Shown here piece after piece: positions 1 through 9,562 of a stretch of DNA of 64,000 bases. Position numbers and translations under genes: made by a program. Where the stretch lies: contig CAJXUQ010000008.1 in assembly GCA_913061145.1 (NCBI GenBank), positions 81,916 through 145,915 on the forward strand, given 5' to 3'. Under the pieces are notes generated by a model. That model was not told the origin of the DNA. It worked only from the letters and a program-made list of their open reading frames with translations, and searched no databases. The DNA is from an uncultured Haliea sp. (lineage in GTDB: Bacteria > Pseudomonadota > Gammaproteobacteria > Pseudomonadales > Halieaceae). The number at the start of each line of letters is the position of its first letter. The stretch's first letter is position 1.

Positions 1-1563
1 TGCGCCATCGGTCTGGATGAAAACACGGTTTTCGGGGTCTACCCAGAGTCCATCGGGTGAGGCCAGGCTGCGTTCACCACCGTGCGTTGACGAGGCAAGC
101 AGGAATATCTCCCAGGTGAAATGGCGGCCGACATGGCGGTTGCTGTCACGCCAGCGAATGATGTGACCGTCCGGATTCGGCGCCTGCGGATTGGCGGCAT
201 CCGCCTCCTCGCGGCGGCTGTTGTTGGTCAGTGTGCAATACACCGTGCCATCCCGGCCGACTGAGGTCCACTCAGGGCGGTCCATTGGTGTGGCGCCGGC
301 GAGGTCGGCGGCGATTCTGGCGTAGGTTAGTACTTCCGCCTCAGAGCTGAAGCGCGCTGCGATGGCGGGGTTGCGCAGGCTCAGTTCCAGCCACTCACCG
401 CTGCCGTCATCGTTGAATCTGGCGGCGTACAGCGTTCCGCTGTCCAGCGGGCTCAAACCCTGCGAGCGCATGAAGCGCCAGTTGCCGGCAGAAACGAACT
501 TGTAGATATAGTCGAAGCGCTCATCGTCACCCATGTAGCCTACGACGCGGCCACCGCGGCCCTCGACCAGAGCCACCCCTTCATGTTTGAAGCGCCCCAT
601 TGCCGTGCGTTTGACCGGCAGTGCATCGGGGTTGAAAGGGTCGACCTCAACGATCCAGCCAAAGCGGTTATCTTCGTTCGGGTGGCTGCCGCCGGACAGG
701 TCAAAGCGTTCGTCAAAGAGGTGCCAGCCATAGCCGAAGCCGTTGGCGCTCAGACCGTAGCGCGCCTGCTCTTCGCTGGGTGTCCAGTTCGGGTCGCTGG
801 TCCCGAAGTAGCCGTTGAAATTTTCCTCGCAGGTCAGGTACGTGCCCCAGGGTGTGTAGCCGTTGGCGCAGTTGTTGAGCGTGCCCATCGCGCCGGCTTC
901 GGGTCCGATGAACTCGCTGCCCGCCGCCGGGCCACTGAATTCCACCGGGGTGCGGCCGTGCACACGCCGGTTGTACATGCTGTCCTTTACCAGCTCCCAG
1001 CCGCGGCCGGTTTTGCGTATCTCCACGACGGAGATGCCGTGCGCATGCTGTGAGGTCATCACGTCTGCCAGGCTCTCTGGGGCCGCCTTGCCGAGTACCG
1101 TGCTGTTGGTGCCAAACTCGTGATTAATGGCAAGCAGGCCGCGCGTGCTGCTGCGACGGAAGGGAAAGAACCACATGCCGTCGTGACCGATACCGATTTG
1201 CTGGGCCTGTTCGCCGGCGCTGGGTCTTGCGTCCGGCGCGCCGCTGTAGTCCACGACGTTATGGGTCAGTGAGGTGCCCCAGGGGATCAGCACCTGGTAG
1301 TCATAGTCGGGAGAAATGGCGGGCAGGGGGCCGTTGCCCTCGGCCAGCGTCACGGGCTGGAAGTCGATCAGCCGGCTGCCGATCTTGCGGCTTGGCGCGG
1401 CCGGGGCACTGCTGGCGGCCGCCGACAGGGGCCCCGCCAGAAAGCTGCCTGCGGCCAGCGTAAGGCCGCCGCGCAGGACCTGCCGACGCGAGGCGTAGTC
1501 CTTGAGTACATCGCGAAAGGGACGGTTGTTTGACGGGTTGCTGGTGCCTTCATCGTGTTCCAT
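1..1563 (-). CDS. PhoX-family (DUF839) phosphatase, Tat-exported, 3' end outside window
   Basis: Reverse-strand reading frame open from 1563 to the window edge; translation begins MEHDEGTSNPSNNRPFRDVLKDYASRRQVLRGGLTLAAG (twin-arginine motif) and contains AINHEFGTNS, NNCANGYTPWGTYLTCEENFNGYF and GWIVEVDPF, typical of PhoX/DUF839. Not in the ORF track because it runs off the window. Confidence 0.88.
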   Translation of the reverse strand, partial: MEHDEGTSNPSNNRPFRDVLKDYASRRQVLRGGLTLAAGSFLAGPLSAAASSAPAAPSRKIGSRLIDFQPVTLAEGNGPLPAISPDYDYQVLIPWGTSLTHNVVDYSGAPDARPSAGEQAQQIGIGHDGMWFFPFRRSSTRGLLAINHEFGTNSTVLGKAAPESLADVMTSQHAHGISVVEIRKTGRGWELVKDSMYNRRVHGRTPVEFSGPAAGSEFIGPEAGAMGTLNNCANGYTPWGTYLTCEENFNGYFGTSDPNWTPSEEQARYGLSANGFGYGWHLFDERFDLSGGSHPNEDNRFGWIVEVDPFNPDALPVKRTAMGRFKHEGVALVEGRGGRVVGYMGDDERFDYIYKFVSAGNWRFMRSQGLSPLDSGTLYAARFNDDGSGEWLELSLRNPAIAARFSSEAEVLTYARIAADLAGATPMDRPEWTSVGRDGTVYCTLTNNSRREEADAANPQAPNPDGHIIRWRDSNRHVGRHFTWEIFLLASSTHGGERSLASPDGLWVDPENRVFIQTDGA

Positions 1564-1732
1564 GGTTGTCTCTACCTGCGCTGTGGGAAGTGAGCGGCAC
1601 TCCGGCGACAACCGCCGGGGGCCTGTTGCCGGTGCAGGGGTGCATCGGCTATCCATGCAGGAGGGTAGAGAGGCTGTGTTGCAGTGATGTGGCGCTTGCG
1701 TGGCGAAACCAAGAACTTTTTATTGCGGCATG

Positions 1733-1764
1733 AAAAAGGGCCGGTAGCGAATCGCTGCCGGCCC
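1733..1764 (-). terminator. Rho-independent terminator for the TonB receptor gene
   Basis: GGGCCGGTAGCG-AAT-CGCTGCCGGCCC hairpin directly downstream of the stop at 1785; followed on the minus strand by TTTTT. Confidence 0.85.
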
Positions 1765-1784
1765 TCGGGAGGAAGAGAAACCGT

Positions 1785-4214
1785 TTAGAAGGAGTACACC
1801 GCGTCAAAACCGAAGGTGCGTGGCTGGCCCCAGGTGTTGCCGGCCCATCCCAGTGTACCGAAGTCGATGCCCCACTCCCGGTATTCCTCATCCGTCAGGT
1901 TGCGCACCCAGGCCGAAAGACGCAGGTCGCCGCTCTCGCCCATCGTCAGCTCGTCCAGCGTGACACGCGCATTCAGCAGCGTGCGGGCGTCCGAGGAATC
2001 AAACTGATTCTGGAAGGGGTGGAATACCATGCTGTCGGTGTAGGACACATCCAGGCGTGCGCTCAGCCGCCCCATCCCCGTGTTGGCGGTGGAGTACTGC
2101 AGGCCAAGCGATGCGGTGTTCTCCGGTGCTCGGGTGACAGTGACAACGTCCTTGATGTTTTCGATCTGGTTGGTCACCGGGTTGCGCGCGTTGTATTCAT
2201 CGAATTCGGCGTCCAGATACCCGTAGTTCAGGTCAACGGACACGTTCTCGCTGAGCAGCGCAATCACCTCCAGTTCAAGACCCATGTAGGTCGCCTCACC
2301 CGCGTTGGTGATGCGGCTGGATGCACCGCCGCTGCCCGCTTCGAATACGGCAATCTGCATGTCCTTGTAGTTGTTGTAGAACACCGCGCCGTTGACCCGC
2401 AGGCGGCGATCCAGCCAGTCGGACTTCATCCCCAACTCGTAGGAGTCGAGGGTTTCTTCCTCGTAGGGCTCTTCCCAGGCTGTGGCGCTGGACGCGCGGC
2501 TGTTGAAACCGCCGCCGTTGTAACCCGTGGAGTAGGTGGCATAGACATTCATGTCCGGGCTGATCGAGTAGTTGGCTGTCAGCAGGTAGCTGATGTTGTC
2601 CCAGGTGTCCTCGTTGGTAAACCGGTCGTCGAAGCTGACGTGGTTCAGTCCCTCATTGAACAGGAACGCCTCGCGATCATCCTCCGTATAGCGCAAGCCC
2701 GCGGTGATATCCAACTGATCGGTGAGGGAGTAGGTCGCCTGGCCGTAGACCGCGGTCGATTCCGACTCCTGCCCGTAGATGAAATCCTGGAAGCCGTTCA
2801 GGTTCGGATCGGCGCCCGGGAACGGGAAGGGCAGGGGAAGCCGCTGGCTGCCCTGACAGACCGGGCCGGTGCCGAAGTCGTTACAGAAACCGGCGCCGAT
2901 AAAGGCCGGCCCGATCGCGCTGTCCACCAGGAACTGGATGGGCAGCACAAAGCTCTGCGGGTTGTCCTGATACACTTCTTCGTCAAACAGGAATACGCCT
3001 ACCGTGTACTGCAGGCGGTCATTGAAGGCATCGCCGATCAGCTGGAATTCGTGGCTTTCCATTTTAATCCAGCCTTCGGGAATGCCGGCCTGGAAGCCCT
3101 GTGTCGGAATCTCTGCGCCGCCACCGTACAGCAGGTCACGCATCGTGTAGGCTCCGCCATCAAGGTCGGTGGAGTCGTAGCCGGAGTCGGTGTCGCGGTT
3201 GGCGTAGATATATTTGAGAGTGAAGGGGTCAAGTTCCCAGGCAACCGTCAGGTTGTGGCCCTGCACTTCCAGCCATTCTTCGCTGGACCCCTCGAGCATG
3301 AAGGTCTCACGACGCTTGGTGGGGTCGCCTACCGTGGCCGCCATCTGCTGGAAGATTTCGCCGCCAAGGAAGGTGTAGGGGAAGGGGGTGGTGGTGAAAC
3401 CGTTGTAGATGGAGTCCTTCACCTTGGTCACCTGATACGGTGTGGGTACCCCGGTGTTGTCAGTGTCGTCATAGGAATAGTCTATGGTCAACCCGTCGGT
3501 GGGCTCCAGTCGCAACGCCACACGGTAGGAGGAGTTGTCTTCACTCGCCAGGTTGGGGTTGACGCCAGGGAATTCGTTGGTCGCCCAGCCGTCATATTCC
3601 ATCTTGCTGCCGGAAACCTTGACCGAGAGCATGTCCGCAATTTGCGGCAGGTCGACGGAGCCCGTGAGGCGGCGATAACCATCATTGCCGACGCTCACCT
3701 CCACGCGCCCACCCAGTTCGCCGGTGGGCTTGCGTGTGGTGACGTTCACAGCACCGCCGGTGCTGTTGCGGCCGAAGAGTGTGCCCTGTGGGCCGCGCAG
3801 TACTTCGATGGACTGCAGGTCAACGATATCGAAAATCGCGCCGACGGTTTTGCTCATGTAGACGCCGTCGAGGTAGAAGCTCGTTTTCGGGTCGGTCATC
3901 AGCGAGGTTTCACCGCTGCCCACCCCCCGGATGTAAATCGACATGTTGGAGTTGGACGAGGGCTGCTTCTGTACGTTGGTGTTCGGCACCAGCCCGTTCA
4001 GGTCCGTGACATTGTAGATGCCGAGGTCGGCAATCTGCTCGGCATTGAACGCGGTCACCGCGATGGGGGTTTCCTGCAGCAGCGTCTCCCGACGTTGTGC
4101 GGTGACCACGACTTCCTCCAGTGCCAGACCCTGGGCCTGAACTGCGGAAATGAAGGGGATCGACGTGGCCGCGATCAGCGCGGCGGCGATGGGTGTGTGC
4201 ATATATCTCGGCAT
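1785..4214 (-). CDS. TonB-dependent receptor
   Basis: 809 aa; signal peptide, plug domain (EEVVVTAQRRETLLQETPIAVTAF, LRGPQGTLFGRNSTGGAVNVTTRKP), C-terminal beta-barrel ending in F. Confidence 0.95.
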   Translation of the reverse strand: MPRYMHTPIAAALIAATSIPFISAVQAQGLALEEVVVTAQRRETLLQETPIAVTAFNAEQIADLGIYNVTDLNGLVPNTNVQKQPSSNSNMSIYIRGVGSGETSLMTDPKTSFYLDGVYMSKTVGAIFDIVDLQSIEVLRGPQGTLFGRNSTGGAVNVTTRKPTGELGGRVEVSVGNDGYRRLTGSVDLPQIADMLSVKVSGSKMEYDGWATNEFPGVNPNLASEDNSSYRVALRLEPTDGLTIDYSYDDTDNTGVPTPYQVTKVKDSIYNGFTTTPFPYTFLGGEIFQQMAATVGDPTKRRETFMLEGSSEEWLEVQGHNLTVAWELDPFTLKYIYANRDTDSGYDSTDLDGGAYTMRDLLYGGGAEIPTQGFQAGIPEGWIKMESHEFQLIGDAFNDRLQYTVGVFLFDEEVYQDNPQSFVLPIQFLVDSAIGPAFIGAGFCNDFGTGPVCQGSQRLPLPFPFPGADPNLNGFQDFIYGQESESTAVYGQATYSLTDQLDITAGLRYTEDDREAFLFNEGLNHVSFDDRFTNEDTWDNISYLLTANYSISPDMNVYATYSTGYNGGGFNSRASSATAWEEPYEEETLDSYELGMKSDWLDRRLRVNGAVFYNNYKDMQIAVFEAGSGGASSRITNAGEATYMGLELEVIALLSENVSVDLNYGYLDAEFDEYNARNPVTNQIENIKDVVTVTRAPENTASLGLQYSTANTGMGRLSARLDVSYTDSMVFHPFQNQFDSSDARTLLNARVTLDELTMGESGDLRLSAWVRNLTDEEYREWGIDFGTLGWAGNTWGQPRTFGFDAVYSF

Positions 4215-4553
4215 GGTGAGGCTCCGTAATCGTTATTATCAGCGCTCCGGAGGGGCGCCGGGGTAACCTGCCAACACAGTGTGTTGGATTGCGCAGTGAT
4301 TGTATGTTATCGAAAACCTGCAACCGCAGTTTAACGTTGTCGGGGCCTGCTGCGTCAAGTGTCGTGAGGAGAAATATTCACGCGTGTGTAGCGACTTGCC
4401 CCGATTTTGCCCACCGTCAACGACAGGGTACCGGTGGCCGGGGAGGGAATTGTATGAATTGCACCAAGAGTGATTGCGGGACTATTTTCCTCATGCTTAC
4501 ATGGACCGTATGAGGGTCGAAACCGGAAATAGCGCCGCGTCGCGGCAAAACAC

Positions 4554-7500
4554 ATGAAGGCTGTCAGAAAATACCGCTTTGCCAATCTGGTGCCAGCACT
4601 GTTATCCGTGTTCGTGCTGTCCCTGGGTATGGCGCTTACGATCGCCACCTGGCAGCAATACCAGCAACGTGAGCAGGCGCTGCTGTCTGCAGCTTTCACT
4701 GCCGAGTCACAACGCCTGATTGCCGTAGCGGAAAAGCAGCTGCACACCTACTCTGTGGTGATGCGCGGTCTGCAGGGTTTTTTCCAGGGCTCGGAAAGCG
4801 TTGAGTATCCCGAGTTCCTGGCCTACGCGAGGGCCCTGAATGCCACGACGGAGCTGGCAGGCCTGCAGGGAATCGCCTGGGTGCAACTGGTGCGACGCAG
4901 CCAGCTGGACAAGCACCTGGAGGAGATGGCTGCACAACTGCCGGTGGACTACAGCATTCGACCGGAGAACCCGGGCGAGGTGCTGGCGCCAATCATCTAC
5001 ATCGAGCCATTGGCGGGTGCCAACCTGCGCGCCATCGGCCTTGATGTCTACCAGCTTCCGGTGGCTCGCGCCGCCGCAGAGAAAGCGCGTGACCTCGGCG
5101 ATATCGTCATCACCCGCCCGCTGCAACTGGTGCAGGACCAAGGTGATGCACCGGCGGCGGAGAATCCCGAGTCTCCGTCCTTTGTGATGTACCTGCCGGT
5201 GTACGGTGCGTCGGCAGTGCCGGACACACTGGCGGAGCGCAGGGCCAGAATCACCGGCTATGTCGACGTGCCCTTCCGCGTCAGTGACCTGATTGAGGGT
5301 ATGGCGAGGGAGATTGATGCCGACCTGGATTTTGACATTTACGACGGCGACCCGCGCGATCCGGGTAATCGGCTGTATCTGTCGGACGCCGTATCCCATG
5401 CGGCCCGCGCCGCCGCGGGTGAGGTGCAGGCGGAGCACAGCGTCACGGTGGGTACCCGCAGCTGGACGTTCTATATTAGCTCCACGCCCGCCTTCCGCGC
5501 CGCGTCGCGGGCGCCGGGGGGCTCCTCCGCGATGTTTGTGGCGGGTGGTTCCGCCAGCCTTGCCCTGGCGTTGCTGGTGCTGGTGATAGCCCGCGGCCGC
5601 GACCGCAGCGACCGGCGCGCGGAACGTCTCGCCAGCCTTTATCACGCACTCAGTGAAGTCAACCAGTCCATTGTACGCATGGACAGCGAGGCGGAGCTGA
5701 TGCCCCTGGTCTGTAATGTGGCGGTTCGTTTTGGTGGCTTTACCCTGGCCTGGGTCGGTCGCATTGATGCCGCAAGTGGTGCGATTGTCGGCGTCGCCGG
5801 TGCCGGGGAGGGACGTGAATACTTCGACAGCAAGTCCCTGTCCATTGATGCCAACCATCCTGGCGGAGGCGGATCCATGGCCACCGCAGCGCGGGAGAAC
5901 CGGCCGGTGATCATCAACGACTACCTCGACTCTTCACTGACCGAACCCTGGCACGATCGGGCGCGCGAGTTCGGTTGGCGCTCATCGGCCGCGTTTCCGG
6001 TTCCCCGGGGCGGCAAGCCGTTTGCTGTGTTCAGTGTCTACCATGCGCATCGCAACGTGTTTGACGAGGAGGCGACGGCGCTCCTGCGTGAGATGAGCGC
6101 AGATATCAGTTTCGCACTCGACAACTTTGATCGGGAGGAACAGCGTACGCGCTATGAAAAGGCGGTGCGGGAAAGTGAGTCGCTGTTGTCCACCATCCTT
6201 GAGAATGTGGGTGCCTGCATCTACCTGAAGGATCTCGAGGGCAAGTACCTGTTCGTGAATCGACAGGTGCTTGCGACCTGGGGGGTCGAGCGCGAGGACA
6301 TTATCGGTCAGGGCGACGAGCGCCTGTTTGAACCGGATAGCGTGGCCCGTATTCGCGAGAACGACCGCAAGGTGCTCACCTCGGGTATTTCCGAGGAGCG
6401 CGAAGAGGTGGAGACCATCCGCAGCAGCGGCAAGACCTCCGTATTCTGGTCGGTGAAAATCCCGCTGTATGACGCTGAAGGCAAGGTCTACGCGCTCTGT
6501 GGTATCTCCACCGATATTACCGAGCATCGCGACAACCGGGACCGCATCCGCTTCCTCAGCCACTACGACACGCTCACAGGCCTGCCCAATCGGGAATTGC
6601 TGCACGAGCGGACGCGCCTGGCGGTGACCGCCGCTGCCGCGAGTGCCACGCCGCTGGCACTGCTCTATATCGATCTCGACCGTTTCCAGCTGATCAACGA
6701 ATCGCTCGGGCTCGCGGTGGGGGATGCTGTGCTCACCGCGCTGTCGAGCCGCCTGAGCGCCGAGCTGAACCTGGAGTCCACGCTGAGCCGCATGGGGGGA
6801 GACGAGTTTTTCCTCCTGCTTCCCGGCGTTGGCGAAGCAGGCGCCGTCCAGGTGGCGGAACGCCTGCTCAGTCGCATCGCCGAGCCCCTGCAGCTGGAGG
6901 CGCAACGGCTCAGCGTTACCGCGAGCATCGGCATCGCCTGCTTCCCGGAGCATGGCCGAGACCTCGATCAGCTGACGCAGGCCGCAGACGCAGCGCTCTC
7001 GCGTGCCAAGCTCGCCGGGCGCAATGTATTCTGCGTGTTCGAAGACGAGATGCGCGTGCATGCCAATGAAACGCTGCAGATCGAGAACCAGCTCAGGGAG
7101 GCTCTGGCCAAAGGCGATCTCAGCCTGCACTACCAGCCGCAAGTCAGTCTGACGACAGGAGAGATCACCGGCGTTGAGGCCCTGATCCGCTGGCAGCACC
7201 CTGAGCTGGGTTTCGTGCCGCCGTCACGGTTTATCCCCATCGCCGAGGAGAGCGGGCTGATCCTGGATATCGGCAGCTGGGTGTTGCGTACCGCCATAGC
7301 CCAGCAGGCGCTGTGGCAGTCAGCGGGGCTGCCTGTTGGGCCCGTCGCTGTGAACCTCTCCGCCATGCAGATCTACCGCGAAGACTTCGCCGAGATGGTA
7401 AGTCAGATGCTCGCCGACGCTGGCGTGCCGGCGGAACTGCTGGATCTCGAGCTCACCGAGCGCATTGCCATGGAGAGCTCCGGCAAGACACTGGCAACGC

Positions 7501-7841
7501 TGGCTGACCTGCATCGGCGCGGCGTCGTGCTGTCGATTGACGATTTCGGCACCGGTTACTCCTCATTGAGTTATCTCAAGCGCTATCCGGTACAGAAGCT
7601 GAAAATCGACAAGAGTTTTGTCGACGGGGTGGCAGAGGACGCCGAGGACCAGGCTATCGCGCTGGCCATTATCGGCGTGGCTCGCGGACTTGGGTTCCGC
7701 ACCATCGCCGAGGGCGTGGAGACGGAGGCGCAGTGGCAGTTCCTCAAGGACAACGGCTGTGACGAGTTTCAGGGATATTACTTCAGCAAGCCGCTGCCGG
7801 CCGAAGATTTTGAGGCCCTGCTGCGCAAGCTCGGATCATGA
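4554..7841 (+). CDS. CHASE-GAF-PAS-GGDEF-EAL signalling protein (c-di-GMP turnover)
   Basis: 1095 aa; N-terminal TM + CHASE-like region, GAF-like segment, PAS (ESLLSTILENVGACIYLKDLEGKYLFVNRQ), intact GGDEF (SRMGGDEFFLLLPG) and EAL (GVEALIRWQHPELG). Confidence 0.93.
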   Translation: MKAVRKYRFANLVPALLSVFVLSLGMALTIATWQQYQQREQALLSAAFTAESQRLIAVAEKQLHTYSVVMRGLQGFFQGSESVEYPEFLAYARALNATTELAGLQGIAWVQLVRRSQLDKHLEEMAAQLPVDYSIRPENPGEVLAPIIYIEPLAGANLRAIGLDVYQLPVARAAAEKARDLGDIVITRPLQLVQDQGDAPAAENPESPSFVMYLPVYGASAVPDTLAERRARITGYVDVPFRVSDLIEGMAREIDADLDFDIYDGDPRDPGNRLYLSDAVSHAARAAAGEVQAEHSVTVGTRSWTFYISSTPAFRAASRAPGGSSAMFVAGGSASLALALLVLVIARGRDRSDRRAERLASLYHALSEVNQSIVRMDSEAELMPLVCNVAVRFGGFTLAWVGRIDAASGAIVGVAGAGEGREYFDSKSLSIDANHPGGGGSMATAARENRPVIINDYLDSSLTEPWHDRAREFGWRSSAAFPVPRGGKPFAVFSVYHAHRNVFDEEATALLREMSADISFALDNFDREEQRTRYEKAVRESESLLSTILENVGACIYLKDLEGKYLFVNRQVLATWGVEREDIIGQGDERLFEPDSVARIRENDRKVLTSGISEEREEVETIRSSGKTSVFWSVKIPLYDAEGKVYALCGISTDITEHRDNRDRIRFLSHYDTLTGLPNRELLHERTRLAVTAAAASATPLALLYIDLDRFQLINESLGLAVGDAVLTALSSRLSAELNLESTLSRMGGDEFFLLLPGVGEAGAVQVAERLLSRIAEPLQLEAQRLSVTASIGIACFPEHGRDLDQLTQAADAALSRAKLAGRNVFCVFEDEMRVHANETLQIENQLREALAKGDLSLHYQPQVSLTTGEITGVEALIRWQHPELGFVPPSRFIPIAEESGLILDIGSWVLRTAIAQQALWQSAGLPVGPVAVNLSAMQIYREDFAEMVSQMLADAGVPAELLDLELTERIAMESSGKTLATLADLHRRGVVLSIDDFGTGYSSLSYLKRYPVQKLKIDKSFVDGVAEDAEDQAIALAIIGVARGLGFRTIAEGVETEAQWQFLKDNGCDEFQGYYFSKPLPAEDFEALLRKLGS

Positions 7842-8804
7842 GCCGCTGGAGACAAGCACCCAACTGGTATAACCGACAAAGCACAGGATAAGCAGGGCGC
7901 CCTCCAGCCGGTTGATGCGGCCCGGTCCGCGGCGTCGATAGCCCATCACACACAACAGCAGCGCCAGGGCCCCCATGCTCAGTACGTCCCGGCCAAGCAC
8001 CTCCGGCGGCACGTCGATCTCGGCAATACCGCCCGCGATGCCCACCACCGCCAGCGTGTTGAACAGGTTGGAACCGATCACGTTGCCCAGCGCGATGTCG
8101 CTTTCACCCTTGCGCGCGGCAATCACCGAGGACGCGAGTTCGGGAAGCGACGTGCCAACCGCCACGATGGTGAGCCCGATCACCAGGTCGCTGACCCCCA
8201 GGCCCTCGGCAATCAGCACCGCGCCCCACACCAGCAGGCGCGAAGCAGCAATCAGGAGCAGCAGGCCGGCGAGCAGCCAGAACAGCGCGCGTCCCAGCGG
8301 CATGTGCTGGGTAGACGCGTGCTCCGCAGTGACCTCAATGGCCAGCGTATCGCGGTCGCCCCGCAGGCCCTGGTGGATAGACCAGCCCATCAGCAGGACG
8401 AACAGGCCAAGCAGCAGGAATGCCTCAAGGTGGGTGATGACGCCGTCGACCACCTGCCAGGCTGCCAGCGCCGTGACAGCGAGCAGTATCGGCAGCTCCT
8501 TGCGCAGGATCTGCGAGTGCACGGCCAGGGGGCTGAGCACAGCGGTGACGCCGATAATCAGCGCGATGTTGGTGATGTTGGAGCCGTAGGCATTGCCCAG
8601 TGCCAGGCCCGGATTCCCCTGGCTGGAGGCAATGGCGGAGACGACCATCTCGGGCGCCGATGTGCCGAAACCGATGATGACCATGCCGATCAGCAGCGGC
8701 GGCACGTTGAAATGCCAGGCCGTTGCCGCCGCGCCCGATACAAAGCGGTCGGCACTCCAGACCAGCAATACCAGGCCGATGAGTACGGCTCCCAACGCCA
8801 TCAT
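7836..8804 (-). CDS. Calcium/sodium antiporter (YrbG/CaCA family)
   Basis: 322 aa; duplicated alpha repeats: GFGTSAPEMVVSAIASSQGNPGLALGNAYGSNITN and AVGTSLPELASSVIAARKGESDIALGNVIGSNLFN. Confidence 0.93.
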   Translation of the reverse strand: MMALGAVLIGLVLLVWSADRFVSGAAATAWHFNVPPLLIGMVIIGFGTSAPEMVVSAIASSQGNPGLALGNAYGSNITNIALIIGVTAVLSPLAVHSQILRKELPILLAVTALAAWQVVDGVITHLEAFLLLGLFVLLMGWSIHQGLRGDRDTLAIEVTAEHASTQHMPLGRALFWLLAGLLLLIAASRLLVWGAVLIAEGLGVSDLVIGLTIVAVGTSLPELASSVIAARKGESDIALGNVIGSNLFNTLAVVGIAGGIAEIDVPPEVLGRDVLSMGALALLLCVMGYRRRGPGRINRLEGALLILCFVGYTSWVLVSSGS

Positions 8805-9054
8805 GAGTCAGCTCCTGCAAAACGGTTGTACCGGACTTGCGCCGGTGGTCGTGAGCAAGATACTGATCTCCCGGGCCCCTCGCCAGTGCCCCGCGGCACC
8901 ACTATTACCGTTTCTCCCCTGCCGCCTGCCCTGGCGCAGGTTTTCAGTGCCTTCGGTTTACATCCTCATTGCAGCCGTTAAACTGGAGCATTCGCGAGTT
9001 ACTGCGCCAGGCACTGCGTAGTTTCCCCTGTCCCTACGCAATCAGGAGCACAAT

Positions 9055-9483
9055 ATGAGCGCAGCCAAAGCAGGCGACAACGTCAGCATTCATTACACCG
9101 GTACCCTGGACGACGGCACCGTATTCGACAGTAGCGATGGTCGCGACCCATTGCAGTTCGAAGTGGGATCCGGGCAGATCATTCCCGGCCTGGATCGGGC
9201 CATCGAGGGCATGGCCGTCGGTGACAAAAAGCAGGTCAATGTGCCGGCAGACGAGGCCTACGGCCAGCCGGCTGCCGAGGCCCGGCAGGAAGTGGCCCGG
9301 TCGCAGATCCCCGAGCATATTCCGCTGGAACCGGGCTTGCAGTTGCAGATGCAAACCCCCGACGGTCAGGCGATCCCGGTGCGGGTCGCCGAAGTCAGTG
9401 ACGAGGTGGTCGTGCTGGATGCCAATCATCCGCTGGCCGGAAAAGACCTTACGTTTGACATCGAACTGGTAGCGATCGCCTGA
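9055..9483 (+). CDS. FKBP-type peptidyl-prolyl cis-trans isomerase (SlyD-like)
   Basis: 142 aa; VSIHYTGTLDDGTVFDSSDGRDPLQFEVGSGQIIPGLDRAIEGMAVGDKK. Confidence 0.95.
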   Translation: MSAAKAGDNVSIHYTGTLDDGTVFDSSDGRDPLQFEVGSGQIIPGLDRAIEGMAVGDKKQVNVPADEAYGQPAAEARQEVARSQIPEHIPLEPGLQLQMQTPDGQAIPVRVAEVSDEVVVLDANHPLAGKDLTFDIELVAIA

Positions 9484-9501
9484 CGTGGCTTTGTGATTTA
9501 C

Positions 9502-9528
9502 TCCGCCTGTGATAAATAGGCAGGCGGA
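9502..9528 (+). terminator. Intergenic hairpin, possible terminator after the FKBP gene
   Basis: TCCGCCTG-(11 nt)-CAGGCGGA inverted repeat between the stop at 9483 and the next gene; no clear U-tract. Confidence 0.4.
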
Positions 9529-9562
9529 ACTCCAATTCTAAAGATAATAAACCGGGAGCATC

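Noticed and set aside
2019-4229. 736-aa plus-strand ORF
   Set aside because: Exactly antisense to a clear TonB receptor; composition (HVGRLTRVGDAAG...) has no recognisable domain. Typical shadow ORF of GC-rich coding DNA.
5982-7199. 405-aa minus-strand ORF (and 4707-5858, 383 aa)
   Set aside because: Antisense shadows of the CHASE-GGDEF-EAL gene.
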